A DNA stretch of 64,000 nt from Oidiodendron maius Zn (lineage: Eukaryota; Ascomycota; Leotiomycetes; Myxotrichaceae), in NCBI GenBank assembly GCA_000827325.1, contig KN832878.1, forward strand, positions 930,001 through 994,000, written 5' to 3'. Below are positions 46,247-56,779 of this stretch, piece after piece. Position numbers and translations under genes: made by a program. The stretch's first letter is position 1, and each line of letters begins with the position of its first letter. The notes under the pieces are model-generated. The model was not told where the DNA came from. It did not search any database and was given only the letters and a program-made list of their open reading frames with translations.

Positions 46247-48274
46247 TCAATCTGAAATTACGTATTTTTCATCCTCAACAAAGTTCTGCTTTACCCCAAA
46301 GAGCGTCCCCAAAGCCCTTACCCACCCCAGCTCTTCCTTCTTCGGTGGTCTTTCAATACGTAGCTCTTCAATTTGATGTGTCTCTTGGAAACTAGGTGTA
46401 TGCGGTAGTGGCTGGTTTGGGGACGGACCGGGCTCGTTGTCTACGATCTCTTGAGCCTCCTCCTCTGTGCTACTGTTGGACGACACTGTGTCGGCAGATG
46501 ATGAGGTGTGCATCCTATTGTGAGACCGCAGCCTAAGCACAAACAAGGTGATGAGAGAAGGCAGACCGAGAAGACTGATGTTGACTATTACTCCAACCGC
46601 AAGCGTCACAACCTTCAAAATGATCTTCATTGTCCATTGCAGCTTAGTTGACCTCTTCGACGCAGCATCTTGACTTTCTTCTTCCCCACCACTCACCTCT
46701 AACTCCTCGAGTTCCGGCCCCCATAATTGCTTTAGGCCCAACGACCACGCCGGCTCCAGCGGGAAACGTACCCACCTAAATGACGGATACGGCTTCACTT
46801 CTATCTCGTTATCAAAGTCAAAGTCGCTATCGTTATCATCGCGCACGATAATCAGCCTTTTCCGTATGATATCCGCATAAATCAATATTACAGTGACTGC
46901 TACAATTGGCACGCTCACCGCCCAGAACACGAAGAACCAGCGCCCGCCGGGGCCGAAGTCTGGAGCCATGCTAAACAGCCCTGCCACGATGGAGAAAGGC
47001 AGCAAGATGGCGCCCATGTAAGAGACCCGGTCAAGCGCACGACGGCCCTCAGACGTTGCCACGGTGGCGAGTAGGCGGTCGAGCTGTCTGCTTATTTTCG
47101 GGTCGGAGAGTTCCCTGAGGGCGCGGTTGGCGATAAGGGCGTGGTAATGATTCCATCGCGGGGTAATGTGGTCGAGGATGGAGAACCAATGTGCATCAGC
47201 GTCCGTGGCTGCTTGATCGCGGCTGGGTTTTGTAGTGAGTATATTGGATCGCAGGCTCCTCTCGACCAGACCAAGTAGGCGTAGCTCTTGCTTGAGGACT
47301 CCCGTAGTGTTGAGGAGGGAAATGAGATGATCCCATTCATGCGCTGCTATTGCATGAAGCAATTCAGGAATGTCAGTGGAACTTCTCAAACTTTGCATTT
47401 CTTGCAGGACAGCTTCCTTGTAACTGGATGAAATATCGTGGAGCCTCGGAATGGACGCAGCGGGATTACCCAAGCCACTTAGACATCCTTCAAAGACGCT
47501 CGGGAAATGAGCTGGAATTTGAATACCGTGGCCATAATCGAGTTGACGGATATCCAAATCGAGGATTAAGAGTGCTGATCTCTATTATTATCAAGTCTGC
47601 GATTAGGGTAGATGGAGTTGTCCGTCCTTACGGACGTCATCGACATGGATGGCAAACCTACAGTTTCTACTACTCGCACATTTCTTCCACCACGAAGCTC
47701 TCTGAAGAAATGCAAATGTATGCATATAGCTCGAAGCGTAAGCCGAAGGGAGCTGGCGAGGTCGTTGCACTTGAAACGCTGTCGAGGCGTCCAAAACGCA
47801 CGGCCGCACATAGCCCTTTGGGAATGCGGATGGCCTAAATGATAGGTGGCCGAGAGGAGACAACCGATGTCGGGACGGAACCAGGACCTTCTCGACCTGG
47901 GGGAAGTCCACGTGGTAAAATTGAGGCTGCGTGGTGCCTCGCCGACAGCTGAACGGAGGCACATATTTTTGACGACATAGATGGGCGTCAATGAAGGCGA
48001 GGTCGATATCGAGAGCCTTCAAAACGACACATATGTATTCAACTTGGATGCCATTGAGAATAACGATAGTCTCGCCCTGGTTAACGTCGTCGCTATCGAG
48101 GATGAGATGGGTCTCCAGTTCGGATGCGTGTGAGATTTTCTCCAACCGGGGCGGTGTTGTCCCTTCGGCGCCAATTTTTAGCACGCTGGCCGGAGGAAAG
48201 GGTTCCTCGACCTTTTTGGCCTTTTCATCCGGATCGGCTATGACGTTGGACGTGTAGTTGTATTTTTCGGCCAT
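46247..48274 (-). CDS. CorA-like two-helix membrane protein
   Basis: Two exons on the minus strand (48274-47662 and 47574-46247) give about 646 residues. The second exon has no ATG near its start and needs the first. The N-terminal part (MAEKYNYTSNVIADPDEKAK) is soluble; IDLAFIDAHLCRQKY and the following stretch match fungal CorA-like proteins. The two CorA-type helices lie near residues 395-445 (SYMGAILLPFSIVAGLFSMA, then WFFVFWAVSVPIVAVTVILI). The GMN ion-filter motif of true magnesium channels is not present; SMAP stands there. A third hydrophobic segment (VVTLAVGVIVNISLLGLPSL) follows an acidic linker. The role is unknown; ion transport is uncertain because the filter is missing. The exact donor of the intron could be one of two in the same phase. 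Confidence 0.7.
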
Positions 48275-49361
48275 GTCGGCTTGAGGAAGCACAATTATTC
48301 TTGCAATCAGTCAGTTATGAACCTTCGAGTCGAAGTGGAGTGACACAGCTCCCAGATTGATAATAAGTGGTTGATGCCTGATAGAATCTGCATTTGGCGC
48401 CCAGCTCCGAGAGTGGCAGTCCCTCGTCAAACAGGGCATCCTTAAATGGCTGATAGCTGACCACTGAAAAGCAGAGCTTCACGGCGAAAAGGCGGGGCAG
48501 ACCATTGGCGTACGACCATTAACAGCCCCTTCCACGTATAGCCCAATTCAGAGCAGGATTAGCAATAAGCTATACAAGTAAGATGATAAAGTACTTAAAG
48601 ACTAGGGTAAATCGCTCGCTATCGCTTGCGACGCGATCCTAAGTACGCATTACGAATATAGGCCTATTATATAACTTCATGTGACTGTACCGAGCATAAT
48701 AGGGGGTTTGCAACTACAATAGGAGGTTATAGGTAATTATCGTTCTTTATAGCTGTATTAACCTCAAAAATACGGGCCGAAAAAGGGCTCTTTATTTATA
48801 ATTAAGTAAAGGGTTATGATTGGTCAAATATTGGCCTGAAAGCAATAATAATAGCCGCAAATAGTAGCTATTGTGACAGCCCTGGTCACCTGATAAATTG
48901 CCCGTCACATAACGAGCCGCCCTGGGCAATTTGGTGGGCAATTTGACGGACCTTAGTCTAAGTACAACTAGTCAACACGGATATCAGACGCAAGATAGGA
49001 AAGGAGAATAAGGCGGTAGTTTTTGAATAGTAGGGTGCTTAGTGGTGCGGGCTGCTTGTGCAGCATGACTTTCTTTGTCTTTGTTGATATAGGCCGAGGA
49101 GTTGGAGCATTTTTGCTTTCTGTCATTTAAGTGCTCATGACGAGCTGTAGGAGCATAATACCTGAGCGGTTGGTGAGGAGACTGATGCATTGGAAGCTGC
49201 CTCTTGCGTTGGATTTGCGCAGCAGGCACTCTCCGAGTTTGTCGGCTTCGTCAAGTTTGTTGGATTGTGAGGTTCGTTAATCTAACTACTCCTGTTGATT
49301 TTTTGTTGTTGAAGAATCGCTTTCAACTCAATATGCGGAGCACCAAGTAAATGAGAGCACC
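48275..49361. other. AT-rich gene-poor stretch
   Basis: About 1.1 kb without a supported gene; 48590-48900 is strongly AT-rich and repeat-like. Near 48890-48960 the word gggcaatt recurs in both orientations close to gacgg/ccgtc, perhaps an end of an old DNA element, but no full terminal repeat pair could be drawn. Confidence 0.4.
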
Positions 49362-50296
49362 CTATTTCAAAGTATCAGTTCCGCTAACACATGAAAGGAG
49401 GCATGCATGAAGATGAGTTTGAGAAGGAGGCTTACCTCTTGAATACCATAGTGTGAGAGTGTATACCCTGTATAATATAGATGTTAGACAAGCAACAAAA
49501 TTTGCATCCCAGTCCGGCCATAAGTTACGGATAGAGCAATCCCAATGTACGGAGAACGAACCATCTAACATCTCATACGCCTTCCCCTTCTCTATTGCCA
49601 CGTCCTTATTGACGAAGATAAGCCGTATCTCAAACACCGGAGGGCCAACCGTCTCACTCACGAGATCCTTGAATTCCATGACGAGCATCTCCGGGTCCAT
49701 TAGGACAGAGTAAGTACGGTTCGTCAGAGACTTAACGGTCACAGCTTGAGTGAGGGAGTAGCCATGTTTTGCATTGGAGCTGCAGAGGAGAGGGATTATA
49801 GTTATGGTATCGTTCTGAATCGTATTGTGAGCACACACGCAGTCGAAGTTTGATTCGAACTCAGAGAAATAAGAAATAATGTTATACTGGATGGTAAGAA
49901 AGCGATCCGGCTTACTGGCTTCACGTGATAATGTTTCAACGTGTGACGCCCTTTATACGCCCTACAGCACTGGCAGGGTGGTAACGAGCACTCCTCCTGG
50001 TAAAACCGCTGCTCACCCTTCGCCACACCCGTCACCCGCTCTACCATGCCTTTGAACTCCGCCACGTGCATCTCAAGGTCCACGAGTACCGTCACTGGCT
50101 TGCCATTCTTGACTTTGATTTGAATAGGCTGAGTAAATTCGTCTTCTGGAGTTGGAACGAATAGGCCTTCCTCCGGGGTTATGGAGGGGGTGCTGGATAG
50201 TACGCTTTGCTCGTAGGGGACAGTGTGTAGCGTGCCTGTTTGGCGGAGGATTCTGTAGCGGAGAGCGCGAAGGTAGCCGCCTAGACGTCCAAGCAT
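49362..50296 (-). CDS. Protein with two ubiquitin-like segments
   Basis: A two-exon model (50296-49916 and 49814-49362) gives 277 residues, joined in frame across a 101-nt intron with GTAAGC and TTCAG ends. The first segment reads IQIKVKNGKPVTVLVDLEMH followed by VAEFKGMVERVTGV, EQRF and KGRHTLKHYHV. This follows the beta-grasp order of ubiquitin (strand pair, helix, QQRL-type strand, DGRTLxDYN-type turn). The second segment repeats it: AVTVKSLTNRTYSVLMDPEM, VMEFKDLV, FEIRLIFVNKDV. Neither segment ends in the Gly-Gly needed for conjugation. A role as a ubiquitin-like adaptor is possible. The 3' part beyond the second segment is low in similarity and may contain another intron. An upstream ATG at 50515 is in the same frame. 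Confidence 0.55.
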
Positions 50297-50645
50297 TTTA
50301 TTTCCTTTGCGAAAATTATGGGGGCTTTTTGAACTTCGACGAGGACAAAGGAGGGAGCTTTGTACGACAAGGTCAAGGTTAGGCTGCAGTGTGGCGTGTA
50401 CGCTTCTGCCTTCCTCCCCCGATACTTCGCATATAGAGCAGAGTATAAGTAGAAGGTCAAGGCCATTCCAGCCCCCGATCGCATCAAGGCGGTCAACTTC
50501 CTGCTGTGTTAACAATGCTCAACGAAACTTTTCTTTATTTCCCAATCTGAATGTCACTACAGTACTGTACCTCCATTTTATTCGCTACTGGTAACGAGGC
50601 TGCAGCCTCGTCCGTCTTAAACGCGGGTGCGATCTGTACACACTA

Positions 50646-51480
50646 ATGACTCCTGCAACACCCAGCATAACACATCGTCGTGGTCTTGGTCACCATCGCC
50701 ACTATGTCTCTCGCTGCGTCTTCATCTGTAACGAAGGGGAACTCTCGAGAACCTCTGTGATTCTGGTGTGCGGCCATCCATTCATACGTAAATGGCTCCA
50801 GGACGAGGCGCGAGGCGTCCAGTGTCTCGAGTCAAAACAGGTTTCCCCGCCCTTTCCTAAGTGCGTTCTCCCTCCTCCGAGGAGATTAATGGGAGGCCGC
50901 GTCCTGCCAAGCGGAAGCGACTATCTTGGCCTGGCAATGGCACAGCGAAGAAGCTCAAAGAACCGCTTGAAACATCTACACGTTGTAGGAGATCGCGGCT
51001 GGATTGTGGTCGCCGTTCTGAGAGGTTACATGCCCCTCATAATACCCATTCCACAGCCAGCACCGAATATAACACGAAGGGTCGATTACGATCTCCAGTC
51101 CCTTCCATATCTCATACCGAAGACCCAGAGATGCAGCAGTGACTCGGCCGTCCAGAGATAGTCCGCCGACACCGATTGAGATTACTTTTCGTCCGCAGTC
51201 CCCAAGCTCCAGCTTTTTTACGGCTGTCGTTCGAGACGGCGTTGATGGGCAGAGGCTGTTTCAAACAGCTTTCGCGGCTTATCGAGGGCATAGGCTATGT
51301 GGGAACTGCACGACACCATTATCAAGCCGCTTGACTGGCATGAGCCACCATACCTCGTCTCGGCTTTCATTTAGAGGGTCGACGATTCTACCACCGCGCG
51401 GGAAAGCACATACCCCTAGCAACAACACAGCGCGAATCCGACGTGGCAGAGCTGGCGGAGCTACTCTATGTAAGAATATT
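50646..51480 (+). pseudogene. Possible decayed gene of unknown family
   Basis: Coding-like segments follow one another in different frames: RKWLQDEARGVQCLESKQ, then RPRPAKRKRLSWPGNGTAKK, then SSSFFTAVVRDGVDGQRLF, and last RFYHRAGKHIPLATTQ with ESDVAELAELLY. I could not connect them by introns with good splice sites. The order and composition suggest one former gene with a basic middle part. No family recognised. It may still be a live gene whose introns I misread. Confidence 0.3.
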
Positions 51481-51539
51481 ATAACTAGACAGAGCTTATT
51501 TAATGGGGGCTGCTGTCATGGAACTCAGGGCTAGCGTAC

Positions 51540-53104
51540 TGTTCATGAACAGCATCCATTCGGCGTCGGATATTCCCAAAACGGATCCTAGTAAGCGGCA
51601 AATTGTGACAAGCGGGGTTCATCGAAACATTGGACATATAAATGCCTAGAGATGTGAACTTCAGGAACCCATTTCTCTGTGTGCAGCACTAAGTCTTGTC
51701 GATCAGTCATTAGCCAGTATTGTAAGAATTGATGTCTGTGTCTGCGTTGATGCCCGACCCACAATATTGTACTGTACAACTAACGAACAACAGATATCAT
51801 TAGCTGAAATCGACATTGCTTCAGAACCCATCCCATACAAAGGTCGTTAATCCCTTAGATCCGGATTGTGTGTTTTCTCGAGTGTTTCATTAGTGGGATA
51901 TCGCAATCATTATTGTCATGGCCCAGAGATCGCCTGTGGACACCGAGCCACAATATCTAACCCATAATAAGCTTGATCATATACTTGGTTAGTGTTGTAT
52001 TAAAATCATCTGCGTGTATCTAATCAAGGCATAGGAGATATATCAGGTACAAAGAGTTTGCAAGATATGGGTCCTCCGATGACGACTTCCTTGCGGGCCC
52101 GTATTAAGTGAATTGAGAGCCGGTCATATCAAATAAAGGCTTTTGATAATTATCCGACAGATAGGTAGTATGCCTGCAAGATTATAAGCTTATATTAAAT
52201 CGGTAGTTTAAAAGGCTATTATTAAACACAATAATGTTTTATATAATACGTATAATTGTCTAGTTGTTATAAAAAGTTTTATAAATAAAGGCCAGCTCGG
52301 TATTAGTATTCGGAAAAGCAATTGGGTTCTATTTGTCTAGCTATCGCTATTTGTACTAGCAGAAGAGCCAATCCCTCAATTTTCGTTCCACTATTGCGAA
52401 CATGAAACCGACTGCGGTACAAACGACCAGATAGGCGGTTATGCTCCCAATAGTTGGAGATATTTGGTGGAGGATGGGGAGGTGGCTAACGGTTATTGTC
52501 TATTCGAGTCAGACGGATAGTCTAGGAAGCACCACGGCCGCGGTTATCTCGCCAGTAGTCGGAGTTACTTGGTGGAGGATAGGCAGGCAGTCCACGGTAG
52601 TTGTCTAGTCGAGGCGAAGGAGCAGCAGGACCGCGGTTCGCGTCTTGGATAGAGGATAGAGTACTGAGGGCAGCTGCAGCAAACCGCCCTCACACACCAC
52701 CCTAATCACCTTGCCGAATCGTCAGCCTCAGCCACTGTGCCCGCCTTGGCGAGTATTTAACGAGGCATAATCAGCCTATCAGCCTCGGCTCCAGATAATA
52801 GACCGACAGGCTGCAGCGAAATTATCTGTATCTCGTCGGAACAAATGCACGATGCACTGTATGTTGGGCACAGTACGCTATGACGTGTTGGAGCCTCCAG
52901 GAGTCACATCGTTCGTCCATTTTAGTTCTACTTTCAGTACATGTGATGGCTTCTACAGCCTTGTCAATATTGGAGTCCGGTCATCAATTTATAAGGGCGT
53001 GATATCCTGTGCAGCCTCCGCTGATTTCGTTCAAGCTTTTACCCAGGCTCACGGTGGAGGCTACTCTGCTGCCAGTTCGGTGACTTTTCTCCATGTGCCT
53101 ACGT
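51540..53104. other. AT-rich gene-poor stretch with a diverged duplication
   Basis: No supported gene. The part 51840-52330 is AT-rich. A diverged direct repeat lies at 52440-52640 (listed separately). A frame at 52852-53196 overlaps the start of the next gene and is not called. Confidence 0.45.
52440..52640. repeat. Two diverged direct repeats of about 100 bp
   Basis: Both copies share gga-(5)-tttggtggaggat or ttggtggaggat, then a g/a-rich run, then gttattgtctattcgag or gttgtctagtcgag, and end in ccgcggtt. On the minus strand the second copy reads DNYRGLPAYPPPSNSDYWRD, a Pro/Tyr/Asn/Arg-rich peptide. This suggests a relic of a low-complexity coding repeat. Confidence 0.55.
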
Positions 53105-55569
53105 ATGAATATCTTCATGGTGGTAGCCCTGATCGGGCTCCTGCAATTGCCCGTCGATGGCTTCTCCCACAACTTCAGACTCGCTGCCACACGTAGGGAG
53201 CCGATGCGTTCGCGGGCAGCGATGCATCTGGGACGAGGAGCGCTGCAGCAGTCGATCAACAATGCGAGCTTCTCGGTGGCAACAGGGTTAGAGGCCTGGC
53301 AGTCCAAGTCAATTAAATTGTTCTTGCGACAGGAGGTGACGTGCGACCCGGGATACTGTGAGACCTGCATAGACGTGCCACTCAAATTTTGAGGAGTATA
53401 AACAAGCCCGAGCTAACAAGTGATATAGTCCTCTGCCCAGACGAACTCTGCTGCGAGGACGGGACCAACTGTGTTGCAAGCGGCTGCTGCCCCGGCACGC
53501 AGGAGCAGTGCGGCGCCGAGGGGTGCTACGACCCAGAGACAGAGACGTGCTGCTCGGAGTCTAATACTTCTTGTAAGGATCCGGACGTGTGTGTTGCGGA
53601 CGGGTACTGCTGCCCCGTTGGGAAGTCGCTCTGTGGGAAGGATGATTGTTATAATCCTAATACAGAGGTGTGTTGTGCCTCGACGTCCACCCACTGCGAG
53701 GAGGGATATGACTGTGTTGAGGGCGGGAACTGCTGTGAGGCTGGAAAAGTGCTCTGTGGGGAGGATGATTGTTATAATCCTAAGACAGAAGTGTGTTGTG
53801 CCTCGACGTCCACCCACTGCGAGGAGGGATATGACTGTGTTGAGGGTGGGAACTGCTGTGAGGCTGGGAAAGTGCTCTGTGGGGAGGATGATTGTTATAA
53901 TCCCAAGACTGAGGTATGTTGTGCCTCGACGTCCACCCACTGTGAGGATGGATATGCTTGTGTTGAGGGCGGATATTGCTGCCCGATAGGGGAGGTACCG
54001 TGTGGGACGGATGGGTGTTATAACCCGGAGACAGAGGTGTGTTGTGCTGATACATCAAACCATTGTGACAAAGGGTTTGACTGCGTTGAAGGCGGGTGTT
54101 GTCCAACAGGGCTTAAGCTCTGCGGGGCGTCCAAATGCTACGACCCTGAGACAGAGATCTGCTGCCCCGGAGGAGGAGCCTGCCTTGAAGCTGAGACTTG
54201 CTGCGGCGAAGAGTGCTGCGAATCTATTGCTACGTGTGGCAGCGATGGTTTCTGCACCGCAACGACGACAAAGTCCGAGTCACAAGCAACCAGAACGCCA
54301 ACCCCGACAATCACCACCCCTAAGATAACCGTAACCACTACCTCAAACAAATGCACATCTCCAACACCACCCAATGCTCAATCTACCACCGAAACCATCA
54401 CCTTCGCCTACAACCCAAACCACTCCATTGTCCCGAAATCTGGCCCCTCCGCCGGCCAGAGCATCCCCGCCCCTAACGGCGCCGTCCTCGAAAACATGTG
54501 CGAGGGCATCCGTAACTATACAGGCTCCACCTCGCAAAGCATGACGCTTACCTATGGTGGTCCCGCGTGCAAAGCGCAGAACTACAAGAACAAGTGTCCG
54601 CGCTCCGGCGGTAAGCGGTATTGCGCCGCAGGCGTGGCGTCCTACATCGCCAGCTTCTACCCCACGAGCCTGTACTCGTCGGGCTTGCCATCATGGGCTA
54701 CCGCGGCAATTACAGCGGCCGGGGATATGCAGTGCGATGAGTTTCCCTTCGCGAACAGCGTGGAGGGAGGGAATGCAAACCGGGGTTCTGTCATGTGTGT
54801 CCCTGCTGAGGACCAGAGCTGGCAAGGGAAGCAGATTAGTCCGTATACGAATTCCCGGAGGATCAAGACTGGAGATCTGTATGTAGTGCTGATTCAGGGG
54901 TGGAATTGTGCAACGCAGGCGCCGGATCCAAAAGCGGGTATAAAGCGGGCGGTGGTGGATGGAATGTGGAAGAGGGATGCGTTTTCGGCCGGTGGGGTGA
55001 GCTTAACGGGGCGTAAGTTATTCTCCCTCTCTCTCTCTCACTGTTCTTCATTCCAGGTTATGGGATGCTCAGCTAATGCACCCTCTCTTCTAGCTGAGAT
55101 GTGGCACTCCTTCAATTCAAGCAACTCGAAACTTAATCTCATGTCAATGCCCCTTGGCGACCTCAGTGTCGGATCGTAAGTTGTGCCTTTACTCCTAATA
55201 GAGTCCATGTAAATAACCGTTCAAAGGTATACGGCCAATATCTCCGTCGAAGGAACACTTCAGGATATCTCACTTCTGGACTTTGTAGGCGACAGCTACG
55301 ACTTTACCCAGAATTCTGACGGCAGTCTTTCTTTTACCCTTCAAGACGATGCTTATGGCTTGAGTCTATCAGGCACTACACTTGACGACAATCTCACAGT
55401 TATCTATAGCGCATCGCAACTTGCTGCTTTGCCTACGGCAGCTCCTACACTGACGACAGCTGCACCTAGTGCGCCGAGTTCTACAAGCAGTGCAACTTAT
55501 CCATCTATTGCATGGCATTGCTTGATTGTTATGTGGATTATTGCAACTGCCATGACGGTCTTCATGTGA
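53105..55569 (+). CDS. Secreted Cys-rich repeat protein with NucA/NucB-type nuclease domain
   Basis: Four exons (53105-53357, 53429-55012, 55094-55175, 55227-55569) give 753 residues, all in frame. A signal peptide (MNIFMVVALIGLLQLPVDG) is followed by a short linker and six to seven tandem modules of about 41 residues, each with about eight cysteines (CCEAGKVLCGEDDCYNP type). A Thr/Pro linker leads to a domain with YCAAG, then MQCDEFPFANSVEGG, then SVMCVPAEDQSWQGKQIS. That is the hallmark of NucA/NucB deoxyribonucleases (CDEFPFA followed by an Asn/Gly-rich loop). The C-terminus is Ser/Thr/Ala-rich and ends in a hydrophobic stretch (IVMWIIATAMTVFM), as in GPI-anchored proteins. It should be displayed on or shed from the wall. 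DNA as substrate is inferred from the family. Confidence 0.8.
53669..54037 (+). repeat. Three 123-bp tandem repeats in the nuclease-like gene
   Basis: Units beginning near 53669, 53792 and 53915 repeat at a 123-nt (41-codon) period. The first two differ at very few bases; the third drifts after about 70 nt. The near identity points to recent tandem duplication or gene conversion. Confidence 0.85.
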
Positions 55570-56056
55570 TATCTGCTGCTTACTGTTTTAACTAAGAAGG
55601 ATTGTCTAAAGCGTAGCTAAATAAAGATGGTAGGAAAAGGCTTGAGGGTGATTGATTTCGACTATTGCGGATCTAGGAGTGTCGTGCGAGACAAGATCGA
55701 TCCTTAATCAGCTACCCGCCTATAGCTTTGAAGGGGTTAGTTTCAGCCTAATAAACAATTGCGGTACGAAAGTATAATCCATCCCTCACTTCCACCAATA
55801 TAGTTTGAATTGCAGGCTACCTAGAATTTGCCTTCGAAATTTTAACATTAGTTAAAAGAGAGAAGGGACTTCGAAGAGAGAGAGAGCGCAGGGGTCGGAT
55901 TTTCCTTTCTCTGTTATTACTAAAAATAGTTTGTTATTGCGACATACCTTTTCGAAACGCTGACATCAAATGCCGGGCTCTTCTCATGATGGTATGAGTC
56001 CACGTTGTCTATGATCCGCCGACCTTTTTTTTTTATAGCGAGGCTGTAGGCTACGG
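55570..56056. other. Intergenic stretch
   Basis: About 490 nt with the 3' end of the nuclease-like gene and nothing else recognisable, apart from a run of ten T at 56026. Confidence 0.55.
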
Positions 56057-56485
56057 GTGACGAGGAGTGTCTGGGTGTTGAGAACGGAGCTTAATCAAAC
56101 ATCCAAGTTTCTCCTGGCTTCTCATTGGTATGGCGTCTTCGATCAACCCGAGGTCAAGGAAGTTCGACAGCTAGTACTTAGTGGGCAAAAGGACAATCCT
56201 ACTCTTCTAGGCCGATTTCATGCGGGTTTGCGACGCATTGTAGACGTGATTAGAGACTCTGATGAGCAACAATTGGAAGTTAGCTGGGGCGACCAAGAAC
56301 CTCTGTTGATCACCGAGCAGATCGGAGAAGGCAGAAAGGCACTCCATCTGATCTGCGTGGGCTGTGGGATGACGCACCCGACTCAAAGACCTCCCGAAGC
56401 AGCGTTGGAGATGTTCAAGAATGTAAAGTCCTGTATGATGAGAGTCGATGTTGAAGATCCCAGACAACTGAATAGCTTGATTTAA
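56057..56485 (+). other. Open frame without ATG, perhaps a gene fragment
   Basis: A 142-codon frame that can start only at GTG. It reads like real protein (FHAGLRRIVDVIRDSDEQQL, then SWGDQEPLLITEQIGEGRKA and HLICVGCGMTHPTQRPP), with balanced composition. I do not recognise a family. It may be the last exon of an unseen gene or a fragment. Confidence 0.3.
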
Positions 56486-56779
56486 TTGACCACAAGCCAA
56501 TGGCAGCCACTAGAGCATTTTTAAGGACGAGATATTAATATATTCTCGTGCCCTCCAGCGAAAGCGAGAACTTAGAAGAGTACAAAATTCACTCTGGCCA
56601 AGTCCACGGCGATAATGATAGACTCGATCCGGTTTTATTAATATCAATCCAAATTAACTGCTCGTCTATATAGTATTAGCTAAATCAATCGCAGAAAACT
56701 CCAACGTTCTAGAATCTATACCAGGCCAATCAATGAACGAACGAACTTCCATTACAACTCAGCCACCCTCAGCCGCTGC

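Noticed and set aside
48885-48965. Terminal inverted repeat of a DNA transposon
   Set aside because: The repeated word gggcaatt is too short and the arms do not pair over more than about ten bases.
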